40,512 nucleotides of DNA from Flavobacterium sp. (lineage in GTDB: Bacteria; Bacteroidota; Bacteroidia; Flavobacteriales; Flavobacteriaceae), in the NCBI RefSeq assembly GCF_004211145.1, contig NZ_SEBS01000044.1, forward strand, positions 1 to 40,512, in the 5' to 3' direction. Below, in pieces: positions 16,270 through 23,415 of this stretch. A model generated the notes under the pieces. That model made no database searches. It saw only the letters and a list, made by a program, of their open reading frames with translations, and was not told the DNA's origin. Position 1 is the stretch's first letter. Each line of letters begins with the position of its first letter. The translations under genes were made by a program, and so were the position numbers.

Positions 16270-17793
16270 ATGAAAAAAATAGTGCTCTTCTTTATCCTGA
16301 GCGTTTGCTCGAACCTCTCGGCTCAAATCTCCGAACAAAAGATCGACGCCACCGTCGAAAACGCGCTCAAAGCCTTCAACGTTCCCGGAATCGCCGTCGC
16401 CATCGTAAAAGACGGGAAAGTCATACACGCCAAAGGTTACGGCGTAAAATCGATCAAGACGAAGCAAAAAGTCGATGCGAACACGCTTTTCGGCATCGCA
16501 TCGAATTCGAAAGCGTTCACATCGGCGGCGCTAGCGATCTTGGTCGATGAAGGCAAGATTTCGTGGGACGATAAAGTCGTAAAGCACATTCCCGAATTCG
16601 CGATGTACAACGATTACGTGACCAACGAGTTTACGATCCGTGATTTGTTGACGCATCGCAGCGGACTTGGTCTTGGAGCGGGCGACTTAATGGTTTGGCC
16701 CGACGGAAATGATTTTCAGGTTCAGGATATCGTCAATAATTTAAAGTTTTTGAAGCCGACATCGGCGTTCCGAACCAAATACGATTACGACAATCTGCTG
16801 TACATCGTGGCCGGAGAAGTCGTGCATCGCGTAAGCGGCCTGAGTTGGAACGACTTCGTCGAACAGCGCATCATGAGTCCGATCGGCATGAAGAACAGCG
16901 CGTCGTCGTTTTATCGGTTGAAGGACACGACGAACGTGATCGATCCGCATGTTCCCATCGACGGAAAACTCAAGATCATTTCGCGTTATAAACTGCACAC
17001 CTTCGACGCCGCGGCCGGTTTGTATGCGAGCGTGAACGACTTGTCGAATTGGCTGATCCTGCAAATGGACAAAGGAAAATTCAACGGAAAGCAGATTTTT
17101 TCGGAAAAAGTCGCCAATGAAATGTGGACGCCACAAACGATACAACCCAATAAACCCGCGCCTCCGTATTTTTCGAACTTCAAGAATTATGGCCTCGGCT
17201 GGGGATTGACCGACGTGAAAGGCAAATTGCAGGTGTCGCACACGGGCGGGCTCGAAGGCATCGTGACGCAGACGCTCATGATCCCGGAACTCAAACTCGG
17301 CATCATCGTCTTGACGAACCAACAGGCCGGAGCGGCTTTTACGGCCGTGAGCAATACGATAAAGGACAGTTATCTTGGGCTACCCGAATTCGATCACGTG
17401 ACCGATTTGGCCAATAAGATGCGCCAACGCGAATCGGACGCCGATAAGGTTACCGATGAAGTTTGGGCGACCGTAAACAAGAATATCAAGGACAAAAAAG
17501 TGCCTGACATGAAGCAATTCGTGGGAACGTTCAGGGACAATTGGTTCGGCGAGGTGACGTTTTCGATGAAAAAAGGAAAGTTGTATTTCGCTTCGGCTCG
17601 CTCGCCTCAATTGTCGGGTGAAGTGTTTTTTTATAAGGACAACAATTTGGTCGTGAAATGGGATAACCGATATTTCCATGCCGACGCTCACATTTTCATC
17701 GATGGCAAGGATCATTTTACGATGAAGCCGATTTCGCCGTTGACTGATTTTAGTTATGATTTTCAGGATTTGGATTTTGTGCGCTTGAAGTGA
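16270..17793 (+). CDS. beta-lactamase-fold serine hydrolase (class C/PBP4-like), secreted
   Basis: A 507-residue protein with a signal peptide (1-18, ending NLSA before Q19). The catalytic domain spans about 22-375: S78-x-x-K81 (SNSK), Y173-x-N175 (YDN) and HTGG at 324-327 in place of KTG. This set is typical of class C beta-lactamase-like esterases and peptidases rather than true penicillinases. Residues ~400-507 form a separate beta-rich domain like DUF3471 (FVGTFRDNWFGEV). It probably acts in the periplasm on peptides or esters; substrate unknown. It is a single gene between two repeat elements. Confidence 0.9.
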   Translation: MKKIVLFFILSVCSNLSAQISEQKIDATVENALKAFNVPGIAVAIVKDGKVIHAKGYGVKSIKTKQKVDANTLFGIASNSKAFTSAALAILVDEGKISWDDKVVKHIPEFAMYNDYVTNEFTIRDLLTHRSGLGLGAGDLMVWPDGNDFQVQDIVNNLKFLKPTSAFRTKYDYDNLLYIVAGEVVHRVSGLSWNDFVEQRIMSPIGMKNSASSFYRLKDTTNVIDPHVPIDGKLKIISRYKLHTFDAAAGLYASVNDLSNWLILQMDKGKFNGKQIFSEKVANEMWTPQTIQPNKPAPPYFSNFKNYGLGWGLTDVKGKLQVSHTGGLEGIVTQTLMIPELKLGIIVLTNQQAGAAFTAVSNTIKDSYLGLPEFDHVTDLANKMRQRESDADKVTDEVWATVNKNIKDKKVPDMKQFVGTFRDNWFGEVTFSMKKGKLYFASARSPQLSGEVFFYKDNNLVVKWDNRYFHADAHIFIDGKDHFTMKPISPLTDFSYDFQDLDFVRLK

Positions 17794-17810
17794 GAATGGA
17801 CGAGATTTTC

Positions 17811-17960
17811 ACAATTAAGATAGTTGAGATAGTTAAGGGTTCGCGCTAATGAGGAACAGTAGCTTTTCACGGGCAGTTTGTTTTGAACCATCGAGGGCAT
17901 TAAGTTCATTAAGAGGATAACCTCAATGCTCTTAATGAACTTAATGCCCTCGACGGTTAA
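17811..17960. repeat. ~150-bp repeat with long hairpin (left flank of GH43-like gene)
   Basis: Starts with ACAATTAAGATAGTTGAGAT, then a spacer with GCTAATGAGGAAC and GGGCAGTTTGTTTTGAACC, then a stem at 17887-17958: ACCATCGAGGGCATTAAG with TTCATTAAG pairs with CTTAATGAACTTAATGCCC and TCGACGGT with one mismatch over 27 bp. A near copy lies at 18986-19134. The opening motif is related to the array at 1308-1740. The hairpin could end the upstream transcript. Confidence 0.88.
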
Positions 17961-18014
17961 AAAAAGAACTCGTATTTTAATGTTTCGTACTTTCAATACT
18001 TCAATCGCACGAAC

Positions 18015-18965
18015 ATGAAACGCAGTCAACTTCTCTTTTTCCTATTTATAAGTTTTGCATCGGTTGCACAAACGAAACCGAAGTTCGAAACGCCCGAAAT
18101 CTCCGGCAAACCCATCCACATCTACAATCCCAACGATTATAAATTCGCCGAGGACACGACCTGGTACACGAACGACCATTGTTTCGCAAAAGGTCCCGAT
18201 GGAAGTTGGCACGCCTACGGTATCATCGGCCACAAACCCATCGATCCGTGGAAAGGCGAAACCAAGTTCTTCCACGCCTCGTCAAAATCGTTGACGCAAA
18301 CCAAATGGGCCGACCACGATTACGCGCTCACGGCCTTGCCCGGAAAGGAACGCGTGCTTTGGGCTCCGACGATTATCAAGGAAAAAGACACGTATTACAT
18401 GTTTTACAACATCGGCAACCAACAGGAAAACGCACCCGATTATTCATCTTGGGGAAATTTGTGCCTCGCGACGAGCAAGGACATGTTCATGTGGACGCGA
18501 CACGAAAACAATCCGTTGTTCAGCGACGCCGGACACGCGCGCGATTCGTATGTGATGAAATATAAAGGCAAATTTTTCTTTTATTACACGCGGACCTTCA
18601 CCGAGGTCGATCAGCGTTCATCGGTCGCATTGCGCACCGGGCCTGACTTGTTGCATTGGAGCGGACCTGAAGTCGTGCACGTGCAACCGCTCAAAAACCA
18701 TTATGGAGGCGACGCCGAATCGAGTTTCGTGATCGAAAAAAATGGTTTGTTTTACATGTTCATCTGCCGCGCGAACACGAATTACAATAGAACCGACGTG
18801 TATTGGAGCGATAATCCCGAGAACTTCCCGATTGAGAATTTCGTGACGCAATTGCCGATTCACGCGGGAGAGCTTATTTTCGATGAGAAGGACGGTTGGT
18901 TTATTTCGAATACGGGTTGGGATAAGAAGGGTTTGTATTTGGTGGGTTTGAGTTGGAAACGTTGA
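18015..18965 (+). CDS. GH43-like five-bladed beta-propeller glycosidase, secreted
   Basis: A 316-residue protein with a signal peptide (1-18, ending ASVA before Q19). The propeller signs of glycoside hydrolase clan GH-F/J relatives are present: HCFAKGPDGSWHAYG near 55-69, VLWAPTIIKEKDTYYMFY near 113-130, HARDSYVMKYKGKFFFYY near 174-191 and GDAESSFVIEKNGLFYMF near 232-249. The acidic residues in these motifs would fit the usual Asp/Asp/Glu set, but I cannot assign them surely. Likely substrates are arabinan-, xylan- or fructan-like glycans. The gene stands alone between two near-identical 150-bp repeats in direct orientation. Confidence 0.78.
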   Translation: MKRSQLLFFLFISFASVAQTKPKFETPEISGKPIHIYNPNDYKFAEDTTWYTNDHCFAKGPDGSWHAYGIIGHKPIDPWKGETKFFHASSKSLTQTKWADHDYALTALPGKERVLWAPTIIKEKDTYYMFYNIGNQQENAPDYSSWGNLCLATSKDMFMWTRHENNPLFSDAGHARDSYVMKYKGKFFFYYTRTFTEVDQRSSVALRTGPDLLHWSGPEVVHVQPLKNHYGGDAESSFVIEKNGLFYMFICRANTNYNRTDVYWSDNPENFPIENFVTQLPIHAGELIFDEKDGWFISNTGWDKKGLYLVGLSWKR

Positions 18966-18985
18966 TTCTGGGAAGTTTTTTTTTA

Positions 18986-19134
18986 CAGTTAAGAGAGTTA
19001 AGAGAGTTAAGGGTTTGTGCTAATGAGGAACGGTAGCTTTTCAAGGGCAGTTTGTTTTGAACCGTTAAGAGCATTAAGTTCATTAAGCGCATAATCTCAA
19101 TGATCTTAATGAACTTACTGCTCTTAATGGTTAA
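18986..19134. repeat. ~150-bp repeat with long hairpin (right flank of GH43-like gene)
   Basis: Direct copy of the element at 17811-17960, with CAGTTAAGAGAGTTAAGAG at the left, the same GCTAATGAGGAAC and GGGCAGTTTGTTTTGAACC spacer, and a stem formed by AACCGTTAAGAGCATTAAG with TTCATTAAG and CTTAATGAACTTACTGCTC with TTAATGGTT (two mismatches over 28 bp). Compensating differences from copy 1 preserve much of the pairing. Confidence 0.88.
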
Positions 19135-19217
19135 ACTTTTCAAGATTTCATTTAAAAACAAAATACCTAGCGTAAAAAAATCGAACGAAAATTCGCACTT
19201 TTACAAAAATCAAATCC

Positions 19218-20426
19218 ATGAAAGATTTTTTACTTTTCGCCTTTTCGGTTTTTTCGACGCTGGGCTTTTGCCAGACAAAAGACGAAATCAAGAAATCCAC
19301 AAAAAACCGCGATACATATTTATTTGCCGTCAAGGCCGAACCCAAAAAGTTTGACGAAACGATTCCGTCAGAATATGTGACCGACGAAATCCTGATTCCC
19401 GTCGAGATCAACGGCAAGACCTACACGTTTTTGTTCGACACGGGCGCGATCACGGTCCTGTCAGACGATATAGTCAAGCAAATGGGATTGCAACCCGTGA
19501 CGTCGAATCGCTTCATCGACTCGGCCGGAAACACGACCGACGAAAATTTCTATATGGTTCCCGAAATCAAATTGGGATCGGTCGCATTCAAAAATGTCGG
19601 CGTCGGATCGTTTGACCTCGACACGTTTTCCAGGCTTTTGTGCCGACCGATCGATGGGATTTTCGGGTCGAACATCATGCGCGTCTGCAATTGGGAAATC
19701 GATTACGAAAAGCCGTCGCTGCGTTTTTCGTCGGATAAGATTGCGTTGCCCGACGCGAATTCGGTCCCGTTCACCCAAAATTTCTCGGGAAGTCCCGACG
19801 TCATCATCACGACGGGCGGCTTCAATTTCAGGACGTCGGTCGACACCGGGAATAACGGCAGCCTCGACATCCCGAACAGTTTGTTCGAAAAAAGCCGGCT
19901 CAAGAACGTGCCCAGGATCGCCAAGAGCCGCGGCAAAGGGTTTTATTCGCTGCTGGGAAATGCCGAACAGGACGAACATACGGTCATGGCCGACTCGGTT
20001 TACATCGGGAACGTATTGCTCCAACGCCGCATCCGAGTGTCGCCGAGCCCGATGTATCTGCTCGGAAACGACTTCCTGAGCCCGTTCGGGAGATTCGTGA
20101 TCAACTACAGGAAAGGCGAATTGTTGCTTCCGAAAAGACAAAAGGAATTGCCGCCTGAAAACACGTTCGGATTCACGCCTTTGCGCGAGAACACGAAGAC
20201 GGTCGTGGGCGTTATCTGGGAAAATTCCGACGCGCAAAAATCGGGGCTGGAATTGGACGATGAGATCATCTCATTGGACGGAACCGTGCTTTCAGGTCTG
20301 TCGGACATGGATTGGTGTGAGTTTCGACAAAATTTAATCAAGAACGAAAAACTCAAAGTCGTCGTTAGAAAACCCGATGGGAGAGAAATTTCGGTGGAAT
20401 TGGACAAGTATGATTTGTTCAAATGA
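19218..20426 (+). CDS. retropepsin-like aspartyl protease with PDZ domain, secreted
   Basis: A 402-residue protein with a signal peptide (1-18, ending LGFC before Q20; a lipoprotein start is not excluded). Two aspartyl-protease half-domains are visible: FLFDTGAITVLSD with catalytic D74-T-G-A, and TSVDTGNNGSLDIP with D209-T-G-N; FGSNIMR and LGNDFLSPFG are the paired hydrophobic-Gly motifs. The C-terminal ~75 residues form a PDZ-like domain (SGLELDDEIISLDG). Aspartyl-protease-like proteins of this type are common in Bacteroidota and presumably act in the cell envelope. The downstream region 20427-20657 contains only AT-rich sequence and a decayed repeat. Confidence 0.88.
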   Translation: MKDFLLFAFSVFSTLGFCQTKDEIKKSTKNRDTYLFAVKAEPKKFDETIPSEYVTDEILIPVEINGKTYTFLFDTGAITVLSDDIVKQMGLQPVTSNRFIDSAGNTTDENFYMVPEIKLGSVAFKNVGVGSFDLDTFSRLLCRPIDGIFGSNIMRVCNWEIDYEKPSLRFSSDKIALPDANSVPFTQNFSGSPDVIITTGGFNFRTSVDTGNNGSLDIPNSLFEKSRLKNVPRIAKSRGKGFYSLLGNAEQDEHTVMADSVYIGNVLLQRRIRVSPSPMYLLGNDFLSPFGRFVINYRKGELLLPKRQKELPPENTFGFTPLRENTKTVVGVIWENSDAQKSGLELDDEIISLDGTVLSGLSDMDWCEFRQNLIKNEKLKVVVRKPDGREISVELDKYDLFK

Positions 20427-20657
20427 AAAACGAAATAGATTTTTTTGAAACATTAAGAGCGTTTAGAACAGTAAGGTCATTAAGATTGGTGAAATAATAC
20501 GTCTTAGGACAATTTTGTTTTAAGCAACATTTTTCCTTTCAGAGCTTCTGAAAACGAAAACGCCCATTATTAAAAGCGCTCCAACACAGCAACTGAATGT
20601 TCTTAATTCACTAAATAGTAAAATCACCTAAAAGTTAACCGCTTCTCTATAATGCAG

Positions 20658-21572
20658 TTAGTTAAAACTCGCGCGATATTCCAAAGGCGTCACATCCATC
20701 TTCAACTTAAACAATTTACTGAACGACTGCGAATGCTCGAATCCGACCTTAAACGCGACTTCGCCCACCGATAAATTCGTCGTCGACAGCAGTTCCTTCG
20801 CCTTTTCAACGACGGCTTCCTGTATGTGCTGTCGCGCGTTTCGTCCCGTGAGGTTGCGCAACAGGTCACTCAAATAATTCGCGGAGAAATTGAGTCTTTC
20901 TGAAAAATAATGCACTGATGGAAAACCATTTTCCTGTGGCAAGTCCGAATTCAAATACGATTTGAGCAGGCGTTCGAAATCGGCCAATACGTCAATGTTC
21001 CGGCTCTTCCGCGTGATGAACTGGCGGTTGTAGAATCGGTCGGAATAATTGAGCAGCAGTTCGATGTGCGACAAAATCACGCTCTGTGAAAACGCGTCGA
21101 TCGTGTTGTTGATCTCGCGTTCGAGGCTTTCCATCATGCCGAAAATCATTTTCTCCTCAGGTTCCGACACGTGCAACGCTTCATTGGCTTCGTACGAGAA
21201 GAAACCATAATCGGGAAACTTCGAAGCGAGCGCGTTTCCTTTGAGGAAATCCGGATGCAGCAACAGCATGAAGCCACCCATTTTCTGGATGTTCTCAGAT
21301 TCTACTCCGATTACCTGAAGCGGCGAGACGAACGTCATCACGCCTTCGTCGAAATCATAATAGCTGCCGCCGTATTTGAGCTTCAGGTCGACGTTCTTTT
21401 TGAGCGCGATCGAATAAAAACCATACGTGATCGTCTTCCCGACGAGATCGACGCAACCGATTACGTCGTCCATTCGAACCACCGACACCAATGGATGCGT
21501 GGGTTTCGGGACAGACATGAGCTTGTGCATGTCGGCGATTGTTGGGATGTGGATTGGCGGGGTGAATTTCAT
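20658..21572 (-). CDS. AraC-family transcriptional regulator
   Basis: From ATG 21572 (MKFTPPIHIPT) the protein has 304 residues; an upstream TTG at 21599 is less likely. The C-terminal ~100 residues hold the two helix-turn-helix motifs: VHYFSERLNFSANYLSDLLR (about 227-246), then VEKAKELLSTTNLSVGEVA and FKVGFEHSQSFSKLFK, ending TPLEYRA. The N-terminal half is a cupin-like effector domain as in many one-component AraC regulators. It lies downstream of an aldo/keto reductase on the same strand with an inverted repeat in the 84-bp gap, and probably controls it or responds to the same substrate; this is inference. Confidence 0.92.
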   Translation of the reverse strand: MKFTPPIHIPTIADMHKLMSVPKPTHPLVSVVRMDDVIGCVDLVGKTITYGFYSIALKKNVDLKLKYGGSYYDFDEGVMTFVSPLQVIGVESENIQKMGGFMLLLHPDFLKGNALASKFPDYGFFSYEANEALHVSEPEEKMIFGMMESLEREINNTIDAFSQSVILSHIELLLNYSDRFYNRQFITRKSRNIDVLADFERLLKSYLNSDLPQENGFPSVHYFSERLNFSANYLSDLLRNLTGRNARQHIQEAVVEKAKELLSTTNLSVGEVAFKVGFEHSQSFSKLFKLKMDVTPLEYRASFN

Positions 21573-21578
21573 AATGAA

Positions 21579-21649
21579 GTGCAAAAGTTCAAAGTACAAC
21601 GCGCAAAGTCGGGCGTTTCACTTTGCACCCTGAACTTTGCACTTTGCAC
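21579..21649. repeat. inverted repeat of GTGCAAAGT units
   Basis: The left arm AGTGCAAAAGTTCAAAG with TACAACGCGCAAAG is mirrored by CTTTGCACCCTGAAC with TTTGCACTTTGCAC. Related units make the inverted repeat at 25645-25785. It lies between the reductase and the AraC gene on one strand. Confidence 0.78.
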
Positions 21650-21656
21650 AATTTAA

Positions 21657-22661
21657 TCAATAATCCTGATACTGCATCACGTCATCCCAATAGGAATTCC
21701 CGGTATCGGTCGTAATCGGGATGATGCTTTCGAGTTGTTCGATGTCTTGGGCCGACAAAACGATGTTCGAGGACTCGAGGTTTTCGTTTAAGTATTTCCG
21801 ACGTTTCGTGCCCGGGATCGGGATCGCACCTTTTGCGATGGTCCATGCGATGGCGAGCTGGGACGGTTTGATGCCTTTTTGTGCTGCCATTTTTTCGATT
21901 TCCGATAACAGGTCGAGGTTTTTTTGGAACTGTTCGCCTTGGAATTTGGGGATGTTGCGACGGAAATCGTCTTTCGGCAAGTCGTCGATTGATTTGAATT
22001 GTCCGGTTATGAATCCGCGTCCGAGCGGCGAATATGCGACCAGACCGATGCCGAGTTCCTCAAGCGTCTGCTTCACGCCTGCTTCCTCGACGCGTCTTTC
22101 GAACAACGAATATTCCGATTGTACCGCAGTCAACGGATGAACAGCGTGCGCCTTCCGGACTTGCTCCGATGCGACTTCGCTCAAGCCGATGTACTTGACT
22201 TTTCCTTCTTTTACAAGGTCGGACATCGCGCCCACGGTTTCTTCGATTGGGATGGTTTTGTCGCGTCGGTGCAGGTAATACAAATCGATGTAATCGGTTT
22301 TGAGGTTTTTTAGCGAGCGTTCCACGGCGAGTTTGACATAGTCTTTTTTGCCGTTGATTTGCCAGGTCAGTTTGTTGTCGTCGTCGATTTCCCACCCGAA
22401 TTTAGTGGCGATTACATATTGGTCGCGTTTGCCGTCGATGGCTTTTGCGATCAGTCTTTCGTTGTCGAACGGGCCGTAAAGGTCGGCTGTGTCGAGGAAG
22501 TTGAAACCTTGGTCGAATGAGGCGTGGATCGTGGCGATGGATTCGGCGTCGTTAGTTTTGCCGTACATGTCGCCGCCTTGGAAACCGGACATTCCCATGC
22601 AGCCGAGGCCGAGAGTTGGCACTTCGAGGCCTTGTGAGCCTAGTTTTTTTGATTGTGTCAT
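21657..22661 (-). CDS. aldo/keto reductase
   Basis: From ATG 22661 (MTQSKKLGSQGLEVP) the protein has 334 residues, the normal family length. The frame stays open 110 codons further upstream, but that part translates intergenic repeats and is rejected. The catalytic tetrad is D57, Y62, K87 and H131 (FLDTADLYG, IATKFGW, DLYYLHRRD). The NADPH-binding end is IPIPGTKRRKYLNEN. The style is that of AKR13/YakC-like reductases, which reduce aldehydes and ketones in the cytoplasm. The AraC regulator downstream may belong to the same transcript. Confidence 0.94.
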   Translation of the reverse strand: MTQSKKLGSQGLEVPTLGLGCMGMSGFQGGDMYGKTNDAESIATIHASFDQGFNFLDTADLYGPFDNERLIAKAIDGKRDQYVIATKFGWEIDDDNKLTWQINGKKDYVKLAVERSLKNLKTDYIDLYYLHRRDKTIPIEETVGAMSDLVKEGKVKYIGLSEVASEQVRKAHAVHPLTAVQSEYSLFERRVEEAGVKQTLEELGIGLVAYSPLGRGFITGQFKSIDDLPKDDFRRNIPKFQGEQFQKNLDLLSEIEKMAAQKGIKPSQLAIAWTIAKGAIPIPGTKRRKYLNENLESSNIVLSAQDIEQLESIIPITTDTGNSYWDDVMQYQDY

Positions 22662-23233
22662 TGTTTTGATTTTTTGTTGGGACAAAGTTCGTTCAACATT
22701 TAAGTTGGTTTGTAGGTGAATGAGGTTTGGTTGTAGTTGGATGCGGGAATTTTTTTTTAGGTTGTGTTTTATTTTTTGCCACGAAGGCACGAAGACACGA
22801 AGTTCTTTTTTTGAAGGCGCGAGGTTTCGAAATTGATTTTCGGTTTTATAGTTTAACCTGTAAGGTTTTTTCAACTTTGTAGGTTTGTTTTTTGAACCAT
22901 TAAGGGCATTAAGTTCATTAAGGTGTTTGAGATGAAGATTTGATTCTTTTGTGAATTTTGTCCGATTGGAACCTGCAAGATTTTTCAACATTGTAGGTTT
23001 TGTTTTGAACCATTAAGGACATTAAGTTCATTAAGGTGTTTGATACGAAGTGTTGGGAACTTGCAAAGTTTTTCAGTTTGGTAGGATTCGATTTGGACTA
23101 GTAAGATAGTTAAGGTTAGTTAAGCGATGCTTTGGACATACTGTCATCAATCGTGAAACTTCGTGCCTTCGTGTCTTCGTGGCAAAAGCCAGACGTCAAC
23201 CAAAACAAAGGCGCGATTTTTGACGGGTTCGCG
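22662..23233. other. gene-free stretch of nested repeats
   Basis: No real gene is seen between the reductase start and the small minus-strand frame at 23234. The open frames found here translate CCACGAAGG and TTAAG repeats. The region is dominated by the composite repeat at 22778-23183, described separately. The reductase promoter should lie between 22662 and about 22777. Confidence 0.75.
22778..23183. repeat. composite repeat bounded by inverted CCACGAAGGCACGAAG arms
   Basis: Outer arms: GCCACGAAGGCACGAAGAC at 22778-22804 and its near reverse complement at 23157-23183 (two mismatches over 27 bp). Inside are three copies of an AACCTGCAAG-TTTTTCAAC-TTGTAGGTT palindrome (about 22855-22886, 22970-23000, 23057-23090; the third is degraded), and two copies of GAACCATTAAGGGCATTAAG with TTCATTAAGGTGTTTGA (22894 and 23007). 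A TAAGATAGTTAAGG motif like that of the 1308 array lies at 23102. Four repeat families are thus nested in 0.4 kb. Confidence 0.85.
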
Positions 23234-23335
23234 TTAGGGATGGTCGCTTTGTTTGAGCTCATTTTTCGCTTCTTTCAAGCGCAAAATAGCGAGTGCGACC
23301 AGCCCGGCGACGGCCAGACAAAACTTCAATAACAT
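23234..23335 (-). CDS. possible small one-helix membrane protein
   Basis: A 33-codon frame with ATG at 23335 and TAA at 23234. It reads MLLKFCLAVAGLVALAILRL, followed by a charged tail KEAKNELKQSDHP. The hydrophobic helix plus charged tail and the GC-rich third positions look like a genuine small membrane protein rather than repeat translation. No family is recognised. It sits upstream of, and divergent from, the RelA/SpoT gene. Confidence 0.35.
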   Translation of the reverse strand: MLLKFCLAVAGLVALAILRLKEAKNELKQSDHP

Positions 23336-23415
23336 CGATATTTCCCGGCCGACGAAACGCCCAAAAATCAATTATTCATTGTTGATTATTAATTATTAAT
23401 TCCTAATTTACCGAC

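Noticed and set aside
22662..22991. 110-codon N-terminal extension of the aldo/keto reductase frame
   Set aside because: It translates the CCACGAAGG and CATTAAG repeats; family homology starts at the ATG at 22661.
23132..23332. 66-residue plus-strand frame upstream of rsh
   Set aside because: Its first third translates the CTTCGTGCC repeat arm and the rest is antisense to the better minus-strand small frame.
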